Of a DNA stretch of 64,000 nucleotides, positions 7,691 through 15,399 are shown piece by piece. The stretch covers positions 1,674,001 through 1,738,000 of the forward strand of contig NZ_CP076607.1 of assembly GCF_018966525.1 (NCBI RefSeq), written 5' to 3'. Numbering within the stretch: position 1 is the stretch's first letter; every line of letters starts with the position of its first letter. The translations under genes were made by a program, and so were the position numbers. Under the pieces are notes generated by a model. That model was not told the DNA's origin. It did not search any database and saw nothing but the letters and a program-made list of their open reading frames with translations. The DNA comes from Paenibacillus sophorae (GTDB lineage: Bacteria > Bacillota > Bacilli > Paenibacillales > Paenibacillaceae).

Positions 7691-8902
7691 TCAATGCACC
7701 GGAGCCGGTTCGCTACTGATCATCAGCACATCGTCCAGCCAGGAGAACACGCGGTGGTTGAACAGCTGCAGCGCGCCGAAATGACAGTGTTCTTCTGCTC
7801 CGTCCTCCTTGGTGAGCTTCAGATAGGTCTTAGGGCAGGTCAGCGCATTATACAATCTCTCGGGCTGTCCGGCAAAGAAGTGATCCTCCTCCGCTTCGCA
7901 GACCAGCGTTGGGCAGATAACCAGGTCAGCGATTCCATCCATGGTGCAGGGCTCCGTCTTCTCGACCAGCTCGCTGAGAGAGTTGGCCTGAAAGGTGAAC
8001 ATGCCGTTATCAACCGCCCACCGCACGCCGCTGTGGTGCTGCATAACCTTGGCTACGGTCTCTTCATACTCCTCGATGGTAGAGTCTGTTCTACCCTGCA
8101 TGAATTTCTGGCCCATTTCCCGGAAGCGGAAGGTATGCACGCCGTCGTTGGCGATGCAGGCGGCAAGGCGGTGCTCGAAGGCTGCCGCCCGGGGCGCGAG
8201 ATAGCCCCCGAAGCTGATGCCCATCAGCGCGATGCGGTTCGGATCAACTTCGGGACGGCTTATTACATAATCGACGACAGGCGTAATCACCTTCTCCCAA
8301 TCGTGGCGGAAAGGAATCCGCTCCTCGCGGATGACGGAGCCCTGGCCGGGACCCTCAAACGTAAGGCAGTGATAGCCCCGCTGGAGAGCGGCCGCCGCTC
8401 CGCCGAAATACAGCTCTTCGCCCGTGGAATCGTAGCCGCCGTGAATAATCAGGATCGGACGGGGCTCCGTCACGTTCGGAGCCGTATAGAAGTAACCGGA
8501 GAGCGTGGTTCCTTCATACGGAATGCTTACCTGCTCCACCTTGGTGTCCATCAGCTTCGCCGCTTGTCTGAAGGTGTCGCGGCTCAGCTTCCAGGTGGAG
8601 AGCAGGCGCGGATCTTCTGCGTTGCCGTGAAGGTAGAACTCCGATGTGCGGTAGTAGTTGGAAGCGCGGAGATACGCCTCGCGGGCGCCAATCCGCTTGC
8701 CGGCTGCCCGCGCCTCGTCGCCCAATGCATGGACGCGTTCGGCGGTCCGGAACCACTCTCTATGCCAGCTCTCGAAATCGCCTTCGGCAATGCGGGAGGC
8801 GGTCAGCAGGCATTCGCCGATATCCGCTCCTCCGTATGGCGCATAGCTGACCGTCCTCAGCAGTTCAAAAGAAAAATTCTCGTCATTAAACACAAGCTTC
8901 AT
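7691..8902 (-). CDS. alpha/beta hydrolase (FrsA / dipeptidyl-aminopeptidase-like)
   Basis: A 403-residue cytosolic protein. The N-terminal ~130 residues are a helical cap region. The core follows from PYEGTTLSGYFYTAPNVTEPRPILIIHGGYDSTGEEL, with the oxyanion HGG and the nucleophile elbow GISFGG (S230). LVCEAEEDHFFAGQPERLY carries the likely acid, and EEHCHFGALQLFNHRVFSWLDDVL the catalytic histidine. This pattern matches the family holding FrsA-like hydrolases and 2,6-dihydroxypseudooxynicotine hydrolase, which cut esters or C-C bonds; the substrate is unknown. The ATG follows AAAGGAGCG. The gene diverges from padR across a 132-base region full of palindromes, so PadR probably represses it. Confidence 0.84.
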   Translation of the reverse strand: MKLVFNDENFSFELLRTVSYAPYGGADIGECLLTASRIAEGDFESWHREWFRTAERVHALGDEARAAGKRIGAREAYLRASNYYRTSEFYLHGNAEDPRLLSTWKLSRDTFRQAAKLMDTKVEQVSIPYEGTTLSGYFYTAPNVTEPRPILIIHGGYDSTGEELYFGGAAAALQRGYHCLTFEGPGQGSVIREERIPFRHDWEKVITPVVDYVISRPEVDPNRIALMGISFGGYLAPRAAAFEHRLAACIANDGVHTFRFREMGQKFMQGRTDSTIEEYEETVAKVMQHHSGVRWAVDNGMFTFQANSLSELVEKTEPCTMDGIADLVICPTLVCEAEEDHFFAGQPERLYNALTCPKTYLKLTKEDGAEEHCHFGALQLFNHRVFSWLDDVLMISSEPAPVH

Positions 8903-8950
8903 AAATTTTTCGCTCCTTTATGAATAATGGATTTGTGCGCGCCTAAATAA

Positions 8951-9015
8951 TAGGTTAATATTAACCTATGACATAATGATCTATATGTCAATAATAACTT
9001 ATGTTAAATTTAACT
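8951..9015. promoter_or_regulatory. stacked palindromic operators between hydrolase and padR
   Basis: Three inverted repeats lie in 65 bases. TAGGTTAATATTAACCTA (8951-8968) is a perfect 18-base palindrome. TGACATA, an 8-base spacer, then TATGTCA occupies 8969-8990. GTTAAATTTAAC (9004-9015) is a perfect 12-mer. The first and third share GTTAA half-sites. Their place between divergent genes and before a PadR regulator makes them likely operators; PadR sites in Firmicutes often have ATGT/ACAT arms like the middle one. Confidence 0.65.
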
Positions 9016-9034
9016 TAAAGTTGGAGTGAGAAGA

Positions 9035-9586
9035 ATGAGTTCGATTAAACATGCTTTGCTGAGCTTGCTGGCAAGAGAACCGCTGAGCGGATATGATATG
9101 AAGCAGCACATGAACGGCCGGGTCAGCTTTTTTTACAAAATCAATAACAACCAGTTGTATCCCACCCTTGCCAAGCTTGAAGCGGAAGGGCTGGTCCGGC
9201 TGGAAGCACATGAGCGCGAATCGTACCGTCCCGCGCGGAAGGTGTACAGCATTACGGACCAAGGACTGGATGTCCTCAAGGCGTGGGTGATGGACGCGGA
9301 GGAGCCAAGGTCGGTGGATGATTTCATGCTGAAGCAGTACAACTCCTGGCTGGTGGAGCCGGAAGCAATGATCGGAATTTTGCGGGAGAAGCGCAAGGAG
9401 CACGAGGAACGGCTGGAGATTTACCGTGGCAAAATCACAGGCTTCCGCGAGCAGCAGGCTGTTTATCCCGGCAGCCACCCGCTGTTCTCCTCGATTGCGG
9501 TGATTGAGATGGGAATCCGGAATGAAGTGAGCTCTATCGAGTGGTGCGATAAAGTAATCGAAGCGCTGGGCAGGGATAAGATTTAA
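9035..9586 (+). CDS. PadR family transcriptional regulator
   Basis: About 183 residues. The PadR winged helix is MSSIKHALLSLLAREPLSGYDMKQHM...NNNQLYPTLAKLEAEGLVRLE...YSITDQGLDVLKAWV. A C-terminal dimerisation helix region follows (REKRKEHEERLEIYRGKITGF...SSIEWCDKVIEAL), as in the full-length PadR / Vir_act_alpha_C architecture. The family binds palindromes and is usually released by small aromatic ligands. I start at ATG 9035 behind GGAGTG; an in-frame GTG at 9026 is less well placed. It is divergent from the hydrolase with palindromes between, so autoregulation and control of the neighbour are likely. Confidence 0.88.
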   Translation: MSSIKHALLSLLAREPLSGYDMKQHMNGRVSFFYKINNNQLYPTLAKLEAEGLVRLEAHERESYRPARKVYSITDQGLDVLKAWVMDAEEPRSVDDFMLKQYNSWLVEPEAMIGILREKRKEHEERLEIYRGKITGFREQQAVYPGSHPLFSSIAVIEMGIRNEVSSIEWCDKVIEALGRDKI

Positions 9587-9884
9587 GAAGGGGGAGAATT
9601 GGAGCTAGACATTACGGGGAAACATTGATAAAATCTATGGATAATAAGGATATATTCAATTTGTTTTTATAAAACACGCTTACTACAATAAAGAGAGAAG
9701 ATATTTCAATGTGAAAATATTCTCGGGTATGAATTCTGCAACATGACTCATTCATTTTCTCCTTAAACAATTGGTGCGGCACAGCTTGTGAAAAAGAACA
9801 CAAGGGGCTCTGTCAAAAGCCACAGGGGATTGCAATCTGAATGACAGCAGGGCGGTGCACAACCGGACGCAATGGGGGAAGAGT

Positions 9885-11096
9885 ATGAAGAACAAGTATT
9901 TGTCAGCATCTTTGGGATTGTACATTAACTATTTCGTTCACGGCATGGCATTGATCATTATTGCTCAAAATATCGATTTTTTATCGAGTCAATGGAATAC
10001 GGATAATGCTGGTGCCGCTGCGGTTGTTTCTTCTTTAGGCATCGGTAAGCTGGTAGCCGTCTTTTTTTCAGGCAAGCTTTCCGACCGGTTTGGACGGAAG
10101 CCTTCAGTAGTGCTGGGAATCTTTTTTTATGTGTTATTCTTTGTCGGTATTCTGCTCAGCCCGAATGCTGTGATTGCTTATATGTTCGGCATATCCGCCG
10201 GGGTGGCAAATTCCTTCCTGGATACAGGGACGTATCCGGCATTGATGGAGGCCTTTCCCAAGAAGTCCGCTCCCGCGAATATCATCATAAAAGCCTTTAT
10301 CCAAGGCGGGCAGTTTATGCTGCCTTATCTTATCGGGTTTCTGATACTACGGGACTTGTGGTTTGGATGGAGCTTTATTTTTCTAATTGCGGTTATCTGC
10401 GTCAATCTTGTATTTATCCTTACACGCACCTTCCCGCCTATGGCTGACGTTTCTCACGAAAGTGAAGAAGCGGGGCCGCAAAAGGTAAGAACCTTTCATT
10501 TCAGTATGAATGAAATTTGCCTGATCATGTTCGGATTCGTTGCGCAAACCTTACTCTACATCCTGGGACAATGGATTGCCAAGTACGGCTCGGAGGTTGT
10601 GCATATGAGCGAAGGCTCATCGCGGCTTCTGGTTAGCTACGGAAGTCTTGGCGCGATCTGTTGTGTGTTAGTGACCTTTGCGCTGGGAAACCGGGGCATT
10701 AAATCGATCTATTTTATGATGCTTTATACAGTTATGTCAGCGGTCGTTTCGCTGGTAATTTGGGCGTTCCCGGTGCCGGTGGTCTGCACTGTAGGGGCTG
10801 TGCTGCTGGGTTATTTCTCTAGCGGCGGACTGATTCAGCTCGGACTTACGCTGCTGGCCGAGAAATCTTCGCGAGGGAAAGGGCTGGTAACGAGCTTGTA
10901 CACGATCGCGGAGGGAATCGCTATTTTTACCATTCCCCTTGTAGCGTCTGCCATCTCCAGAGTCAATATCGGGGGGATCTTCCTGCTGAACGGGGCGGTC
11001 GCTTTGTTCGGATTTACGCTGACTCTGATTATTTTTATCCGGGATAAGCGGCCAGTAAATGAAGCAAGCGTTCAAGTAGAACAAGTCCAGTGCTAG
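9885..11096 (+). CDS. MFS transporter (YdiN-like subgroup)
   Basis: About 403 residues with twelve predicted membrane segments and the MFS loop-2 motif GKLSDRFGRKPSVV. The start region NKYLSASLGLYINYFVHGMALIIIAQNIDFLSSQWNT resembles Firmicutes MFS proteins found beside shikimate/quinate genes, but no such genes are here, so the substrate is open. I choose ATG 9885 because GGGGGAAG sits just before it; a GTG at 9855 has no site. About 300 bases upstream (9587-9884) hold no supported gene. A strong terminator follows at 11129-11160. Confidence 0.85.
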   Translation: MKNKYLSASLGLYINYFVHGMALIIIAQNIDFLSSQWNTDNAGAAAVVSSLGIGKLVAVFFSGKLSDRFGRKPSVVLGIFFYVLFFVGILLSPNAVIAYMFGISAGVANSFLDTGTYPALMEAFPKKSAPANIIIKAFIQGGQFMLPYLIGFLILRDLWFGWSFIFLIAVICVNLVFILTRTFPPMADVSHESEEAGPQKVRTFHFSMNEICLIMFGFVAQTLLYILGQWIAKYGSEVVHMSEGSSRLLVSYGSLGAICCVLVTFALGNRGIKSIYFMMLYTVMSAVVSLVIWAFPVPVVCTVGAVLLGYFSSGGLIQLGLTLLAEKSSRGKGLVTSLYTIAEGIAIFTIPLVASAISRVNIGGIFLLNGAVALFGFTLTLIIFIRDKRPVNEASVQVEQVQC

Positions 11097-11128
11097 AGAG
11101 GCACGCCCCAGAGATTAATAGGAAAAAT

Positions 11129-11160
11129 AATAGACACAGGCTTAGGGCCTGTGTCTATTT
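11129..11160 (+). terminator. intrinsic terminator after the MFS gene
   Basis: A 13-base stem (AATAGACACAGGC / GCCTGTGTCTATT) with a 5-base loop and short T run, about 33 bases past the MFS stop. Confidence 0.75.
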
Positions 11161-11292
11161 CGTAATGGAGCGGTGAACATGTCGAAAGCAGGGCCTCCCT
11201 GTTAACCTTCGAGACCAAACAGCATGCGTAGTCCGCCTTGATTCCGGTTGGAACTATCCAATCTGAATCGGGAGGGGATCTCTGCATGAGGA

Positions 11293-11532
11293 GTGGTCGA
11301 ACCGCTTGCCGCCGGATATTTGCATCACCGGATCGGCTCTTCCAAGAGAGCAACCATGCATTCGTTCCAGTCCCTGGGCCAGAATGCCGCGCTTATTGCG
11401 ACAGGAATGGGTTTCGGCTATTTTTCATCGAAGTGGGATGTGTTTGGCGGCTACGGTTTTGTCGGATTCATGTATCTGGCATTTGCGGCGCCTTTTTATG
11501 ATAACAAGTATGACAAAATCAGCCCTTCCTAA
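11293..11532 (+). pseudogene. C-terminal remnant of an MFS transporter
   Basis: This 79-residue reading contains LAAGYLHHRIGSSKRATMHSFQSLGQNAALIATGMGFGYFSSKWDVFGGYGFVGFMYLAFAAPF, which looks like the last two membrane helices of an MFS efflux protein (the SSKRAT...S.QS motif before TM10-11). An in-frame TGA lies six bases upstream and no matching N-terminal region precedes it. It is therefore best read as the leftover 3' end of a lost second transporter gene, not a functional small protein. Confidence 0.6.
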
Positions 11533-11760
11533 TGATTCTGGGCGGCCCAAGCTGCCCTGACATTAGGAGGCGGCTTTTTTGCGCTGCAGGCTAAGAATTA
11601 TCTGCTTTTTTAAATAGCTGAATTGGTTGGCAGTAAAGGGAAACGGGTAAAAGAATTTAGGGTTTCACCGGGAGACTCATGGATGAATAAGTAGATCTGT
11701 ATTAGCTTTTGGACGCAGCAGGATAGGGTAGCCCGGAAAGAAGTGGAGGAGTGCTTGATT

Positions 11761-13602
11761 ATGATGGGAGAGAGACCTGAGCCGGTACCGATAAATCCGA
11801 TCACTGAGATTGCTAAGGTAGGACATATTTTATACACGTACGATGACTGCGAGAGCTATATCGACAATGCTGTGTCCTATGTCACGACCGGTATTCATCA
11901 AGGATACCAGATCTTGTTCATTGACAATGAGGTTACGTACCGCAGACTGCTTGACAGGCTTGAGGAAGTACTGTCCGCCGAGCAGTTGGAGGATGTCCAT
12001 TATGTCGATAATTTTGAATTTTACCGTATATACGGCGATTTCCATTGCGATAGCATTATCAATCATTTTGAGAGAATCCTGATGCCTTTCCTGGACCGGC
12101 AGATCCTGGTCAGAACCTGGGCTCATGTCCAGTGGAATGAGAGAGAGCGGAACAACATTCACATTACGCTTGAAGAATTCGAAAGAAAGGCGGACGGTTC
12201 CGTGATCGGCAACGGTCTTATGTCCGTCTGTGCCTATAACGCACGGGAAATCTCCGCATCGCTGCAGAATGTTCTGCTTCAGACGCATGAATATTTGATG
12301 ACAGACAGGGAATTCATCGCTTCCCCCCTGTATAAGAGTCCTCAAGCGTTTGAAGGGACTTTTCCTTCGCTCTCGGTCCAGAGCCAGCTTCTTAACGAGC
12401 AGAAGCAGCTTCTGATCGAGAAGGAAGCGGCTGAACAAATGACTAAGATCAAGAATGAATTTATTGCCATGATGAATCATGAGATACGGACACCGATGAA
12501 TGGCGTGCTTGGCATGACGGAACTGCTGTCCGAAACGAATCTGGATCACGAGCAGGCGGAGTATTTGGATGCGATCCGCAAAAGCGGAGAATCCCTGCTC
12601 CGAATCGTTAACGACATTCTGGATTTCTCCAAGATTGAATCGGGCCGCGCCTATGCCGTGAACGAGCCTTTTCGGATTAGGGACTGCATTGAGGAAGTGC
12701 TGGATGTACTGCTGCTGAAGATTTTGGCGAAAAACTTGGACATCAAAGTATCCGTCGACCCCGACATCCCGGAAAGGATTACAGGCGACTACAATCGTCT
12801 GAGACAGGTGCTCTTGAATCTGATTGAGAATGCTGTGAAATTTACCGAAGAGGGGGGCATTCATATTTCGGTCAATAGCCTGGCCCGGAGCGGCAGCAGG
12901 ATTCAGCTTCAGGTCACAATCACGGATACCGGAATCGGAATACCGGAGGAGGCGCTTAAAAATCTTTTTCAGCCGTTCTATCAAGTGGATAATGGCTTGA
13001 CGCGAAAGGTGGAAGGAACCGGCCTTGGTCTGGCCATCTCCAAAAAGCTCGTGGAATTGATGGGCGGCGAGATCATGGTGCGGGTGCCGGAAGAGCCGGG
13101 TACGGCTTTTTTATTCACTGCGGAATTCGGAGTAATCCCCACGGAGAGCCGCACCGCGGCTGCAGAAGAGGGCCCTGGCAAGTTCCCGTATTCCATGCGG
13201 GTGCTTGTAGCGGAAGATAATGAGATCAATCAGCTTATCCTAAAAAAACGTCTTGAAAAACTCGGGCATACCGTGACCATTGCGGCAAATGGAAGGGAGG
13301 CGGTCCAGTCCGCCGTCAGCATACCTTACGATATCATTCTGATGGATGTCCGAATGCCGGTGATGGATGGGCTCGAAGCCGCGCAGGTGATCAGAAATAC
13401 GCTTGCCCAAGGTCAAGTGCCTTATATGGTGGCGTTGACGGCCAATTCCCTGCGGGACGACCGCGGCAAGTGCCTGGATAATGGGATGGATGAATATTTG
13501 ACAAAACCAGTCGATAATGAAGCGTTGGCTGCCGTGCTGGAAAAAGCAGCGGCCCGAAAAGCCGACAGCGGCAAAGCCCTCAATATGCCGGACAATCGAT
13601 AA
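11761..13602 (+). CDS. hybrid sensor histidine kinase with MEDS domain and receiver
   Basis: About 613 residues. The N-terminus (to ~200) matches a MEDS sensory domain (HILYTYDDCESYIDNAVSYVTTGIHQGYQILFIDNE...YVDNFEFYRIYGDFH). A short coiled coil leads to a HisKA helix (FIAMMNHEIRTPMNGVLGMTELL; histidine codon at 12478). The HATPase follows with N box NLIENAVKFT and G boxes DTGIGIPEEALK and GTGLGLAISKKLV. A C-terminal receiver has ILMDVRMPVMDG (aspartate codon at 13345) and LTKPVD. No membrane segment is seen, so it should sense a cytosolic ligand; MEDS domains occur in regulators of one-carbon compounds and in sporulation kinases. GGAGGA at 11745-11750 fits TTG 11755 or ATG 11761. No separate regulator gene is adjacent. 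Confidence 0.85.
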   Translation: MMGERPEPVPINPITEIAKVGHILYTYDDCESYIDNAVSYVTTGIHQGYQILFIDNEVTYRRLLDRLEEVLSAEQLEDVHYVDNFEFYRIYGDFHCDSIINHFERILMPFLDRQILVRTWAHVQWNERERNNIHITLEEFERKADGSVIGNGLMSVCAYNAREISASLQNVLLQTHEYLMTDREFIASPLYKSPQAFEGTFPSLSVQSQLLNEQKQLLIEKEAAEQMTKIKNEFIAMMNHEIRTPMNGVLGMTELLSETNLDHEQAEYLDAIRKSGESLLRIVNDILDFSKIESGRAYAVNEPFRIRDCIEEVLDVLLLKILAKNLDIKVSVDPDIPERITGDYNRLRQVLLNLIENAVKFTEEGGIHISVNSLARSGSRIQLQVTITDTGIGIPEEALKNLFQPFYQVDNGLTRKVEGTGLGLAISKKLVELMGGEIMVRVPEEPGTAFLFTAEFGVIPTESRTAAAEEGPGKFPYSMRVLVAEDNEINQLILKKRLEKLGHTVTIAANGREAVQSAVSIPYDIILMDVRMPVMDGLEAAQVIRNTLAQGQVPYMVALTANSLRDDRGKCLDNGMDEYLTKPVDNEALAAVLEKAAARKADSGKALNMPDNR

Positions 13603-13731
13603 TCATGTACCGCGCTCCTGGAGACATTGCTGAATGCAGAGACAGTGAGCGCGGGCTGAAATGTGTCCGTGCGGTAATGCAGCATTGCAATACGGAGAGG
13701 GAAGATAATGTGATGATAACGCAGAAAGGCA

Positions 13732-13776
13732 AAAAAGGCAGGCTCTTCGCTTTTAAGCGACGGTGCCTGCCTTTTT
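13732..13776. terminator. intrinsic terminator between the convergent histidine kinase and LacI-type genes
   Basis: AAAAAGGCAGGC pairs with GCCTGCCTTTTT around an inner TCGCTTTTAAGCGA hairpin. A and T runs flank it on both sides, so it can end both the kinase transcript and the lacI-type transcript. Confidence 0.8.
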
Positions 13777-13879
13777 CTTATTGAAAATTCTGGGATAGCG
13801 CTTCATTATGAGCATGCGCCCTTGGGTTGCCTGCGAAAATCAGCTCTTCTGGTCTGCGCGGCGTATGCGGCGGGACAGC

Positions 13880-14926
13880 CTAGGATAGGCCGCCTGAGAT
13901 TCCGCTTGCAGATTCTGCCCCCTGCCTGGTCGATCCCCGCAGGACAACGCTTGATTCCAAATAGATGATTTCCTTATGGCGGTCCGGCTGCTCAATCCGG
14001 TTAAGAAGCGTCTCGACGACGCGCGTTCCGAGCTCATAGGGGTAAGTGTGAACCGTAGTTAGCGGCGGGTCGATGATTTTAGCGTTCGGGACATCGTCAA
14101 ACCCCGTCACTTCAATTTGGCTTGGCACCTGAACTTTCAGTTCCTTGAGCGCGCGGATCGCGCATATGCCGATATCGTCATTGGCACAAATAAACGCGGT
14201 GGGCAGCTTAGCCAGAGCCTTCAGCCTCTCTTCCATCCATTCGACGGAAAGGTAGGGCTGTGTGTCGTCCGGCGTTATGCTGAATGCGGGGTTGGGCCCC
14301 TGGCCGAATTCCCTCATCGCGCGCTCGAAACCAAGCCATCTCTCGTAAAAGCTTCGGCAGTGGTACAAATCTCCGATGAAGCCGATATTCTCGTGCCCCT
14401 CTTCGATCAACGTCTTGGTGAGGGTATAGGCGGAATATTCATTCTCGACCATAACAATGTCGTACTTGTAGCTGCCAAAGACGGTGCGCGGAAGGAAATC
14501 GATGAATACGGTCGGGATTCCGGCGCCAAGGATCGTTTCGACATAAGGTTCATGAAAAATCTCCATGCAGACGATTCCATCGATATTGAACGGATTGATA
14601 TTGGACGGCAGCACATTGCTGCGGATATCATCAGGCTTCACCAGCATCAGAATCAGATTGAAGCCCTGGGCGCTGAGGCCCGTTTCCATTCCTTTAATCG
14701 TCTCGGCATAGAAGCTGATGGCATTGATATCTCCACGGGTGAGCAGCGCGATGTTTCCCATATTCATGCTGGAGAAATTCTTATATTTAAGCTCGGCCGC
14801 TTTTTGCAGAATCTTCTCCCTGGTCGCATCGGGAATTTGCGGATGATTATTCAGCGCTTTGGATACGGTATTGCGCGACAATCCCAAAGCATCGGCGATA
14901 TTTTGAATGGTCACTCTCTCGGCCAT
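13880..14926 (-). CDS. LacI family transcriptional regulator of the fructan locus
   Basis: About 348 residues. The LacI helix-turn-helix and hinge are at the start (VTIQNIADALGLSRNTVSKALNNHPQIPDATREKILQKAAELKYK). A periplasmic-binding-protein-like ligand domain follows (NIALLTRGDINAISFYAETIKGMETGLSAQGFNLIL...GFIGDLYHCRSFYERWLGFERAM...AFICANDDIGICAIRALKEL...VTGFDDVPNAKIIDPPLTTVHTYPYELG). ATG 14926 has GGAGC about 9 bases upstream; a longer reading to 15007 adds an unlikely basic leader. It diverges from two GH32 genes across ~470 bases rich in TTTACA-type half sites, so it most likely represses the fructan genes and itself. Confidence 0.9.
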   Translation of the reverse strand: MAERVTIQNIADALGLSRNTVSKALNNHPQIPDATREKILQKAAELKYKNFSSMNMGNIALLTRGDINAISFYAETIKGMETGLSAQGFNLILMLVKPDDIRSNVLPSNINPFNIDGIVCMEIFHEPYVETILGAGIPTVFIDFLPRTVFGSYKYDIVMVENEYSAYTLTKTLIEEGHENIGFIGDLYHCRSFYERWLGFERAMREFGQGPNPAFSITPDDTQPYLSVEWMEERLKALAKLPTAFICANDDIGICAIRALKELKVQVPSQIEVTGFDDVPNAKIIDPPLTTVHTYPYELGTRVVETLLNRIEQPDRHKEIIYLESSVVLRGSTRQGAESASGISGGLS

Positions 14927-14967
14927 AGACAGCAAGCTCCTTTTTGACTCATGAGTTTTACATAAGC

Positions 14968-14986
14968 TTTTACATTTATCGTAAAA
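14968..14986. promoter_or_regulatory. candidate LacI-type operator near the regulator start
   Basis: TTTTAC, 7 bases, GTAAAA, lying about 40-60 bases before the regulator ATG. A further TTTTACAT copy sits just beside it (around 14957). These half sites recur before the GH32 genes, which suggests one regulator for both. Confidence 0.4.
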
Positions 14987-15258
14987 ATGCGAGAATAATT
15001 TGCGCAAATATAAATATTAATGTAAAGAAGAAAGTTTGGAATATTGAGCTAATATATGCGGATTACACATAAATTACATACACTTTATGGTATTTAACAT
15101 GTTTTACTATCTTATTATATAATTTTTTTCAGGTACTGCATAGTTTGTCCCGACTTTCGGACAGGACAAGAGATCTACCCCATGAAAACAAGAATGGACC
15201 TTGGCATGGAGACGAAAACCCGGAAGAGTATCTCATAAAACGAATACCTAAAAAAGGA

Positions 15259-15331
15259 TTGACACCCTGAATTGAAAGCGCTATACTTCAATTGCAATAT
15301 TTTAGTTTACATTTGTAATGTATTATGTAAA
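15259..15331 (+). promoter_or_regulatory. promoter and operators of the GH32 genes
   Basis: TTGACA (15259-15264) and TATACT (15282-15287) are spaced by 17 bases, a near-consensus housekeeping promoter. The overlapping TTGAAAGCGCTATAC resembles a catabolite-responsive or LacI-family operator (TGAAAGCGCT core). Just downstream TTTACAT, 12 bases, ATGTAAA (15306-15331) forms an inverted repeat over the expected start of transcription. Both sites are placed to block the promoter. The rest of 14987-15399 is AT-rich with no gene. Confidence 0.65.
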
Positions 15332-15399
15332 TAAAATGACGTTCAGGTGAATAACCGCGTTTAAAGTGAATCTGAAAGGCGAGCGACAGGAGGGGGAAC

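Noticed and set aside
7508..8923. Open 471-codon frame on the plus strand opposite the alpha/beta hydrolase
   Set aside because: It is antisense to a gene with clear catalytic motifs and a good ribosome site, and its translation matches no domain.
9612..9803. 63-codon minus-strand frame between padR and the MFS gene
   Set aside because: No ribosome site and no recognisable domain; treated as non-coding.
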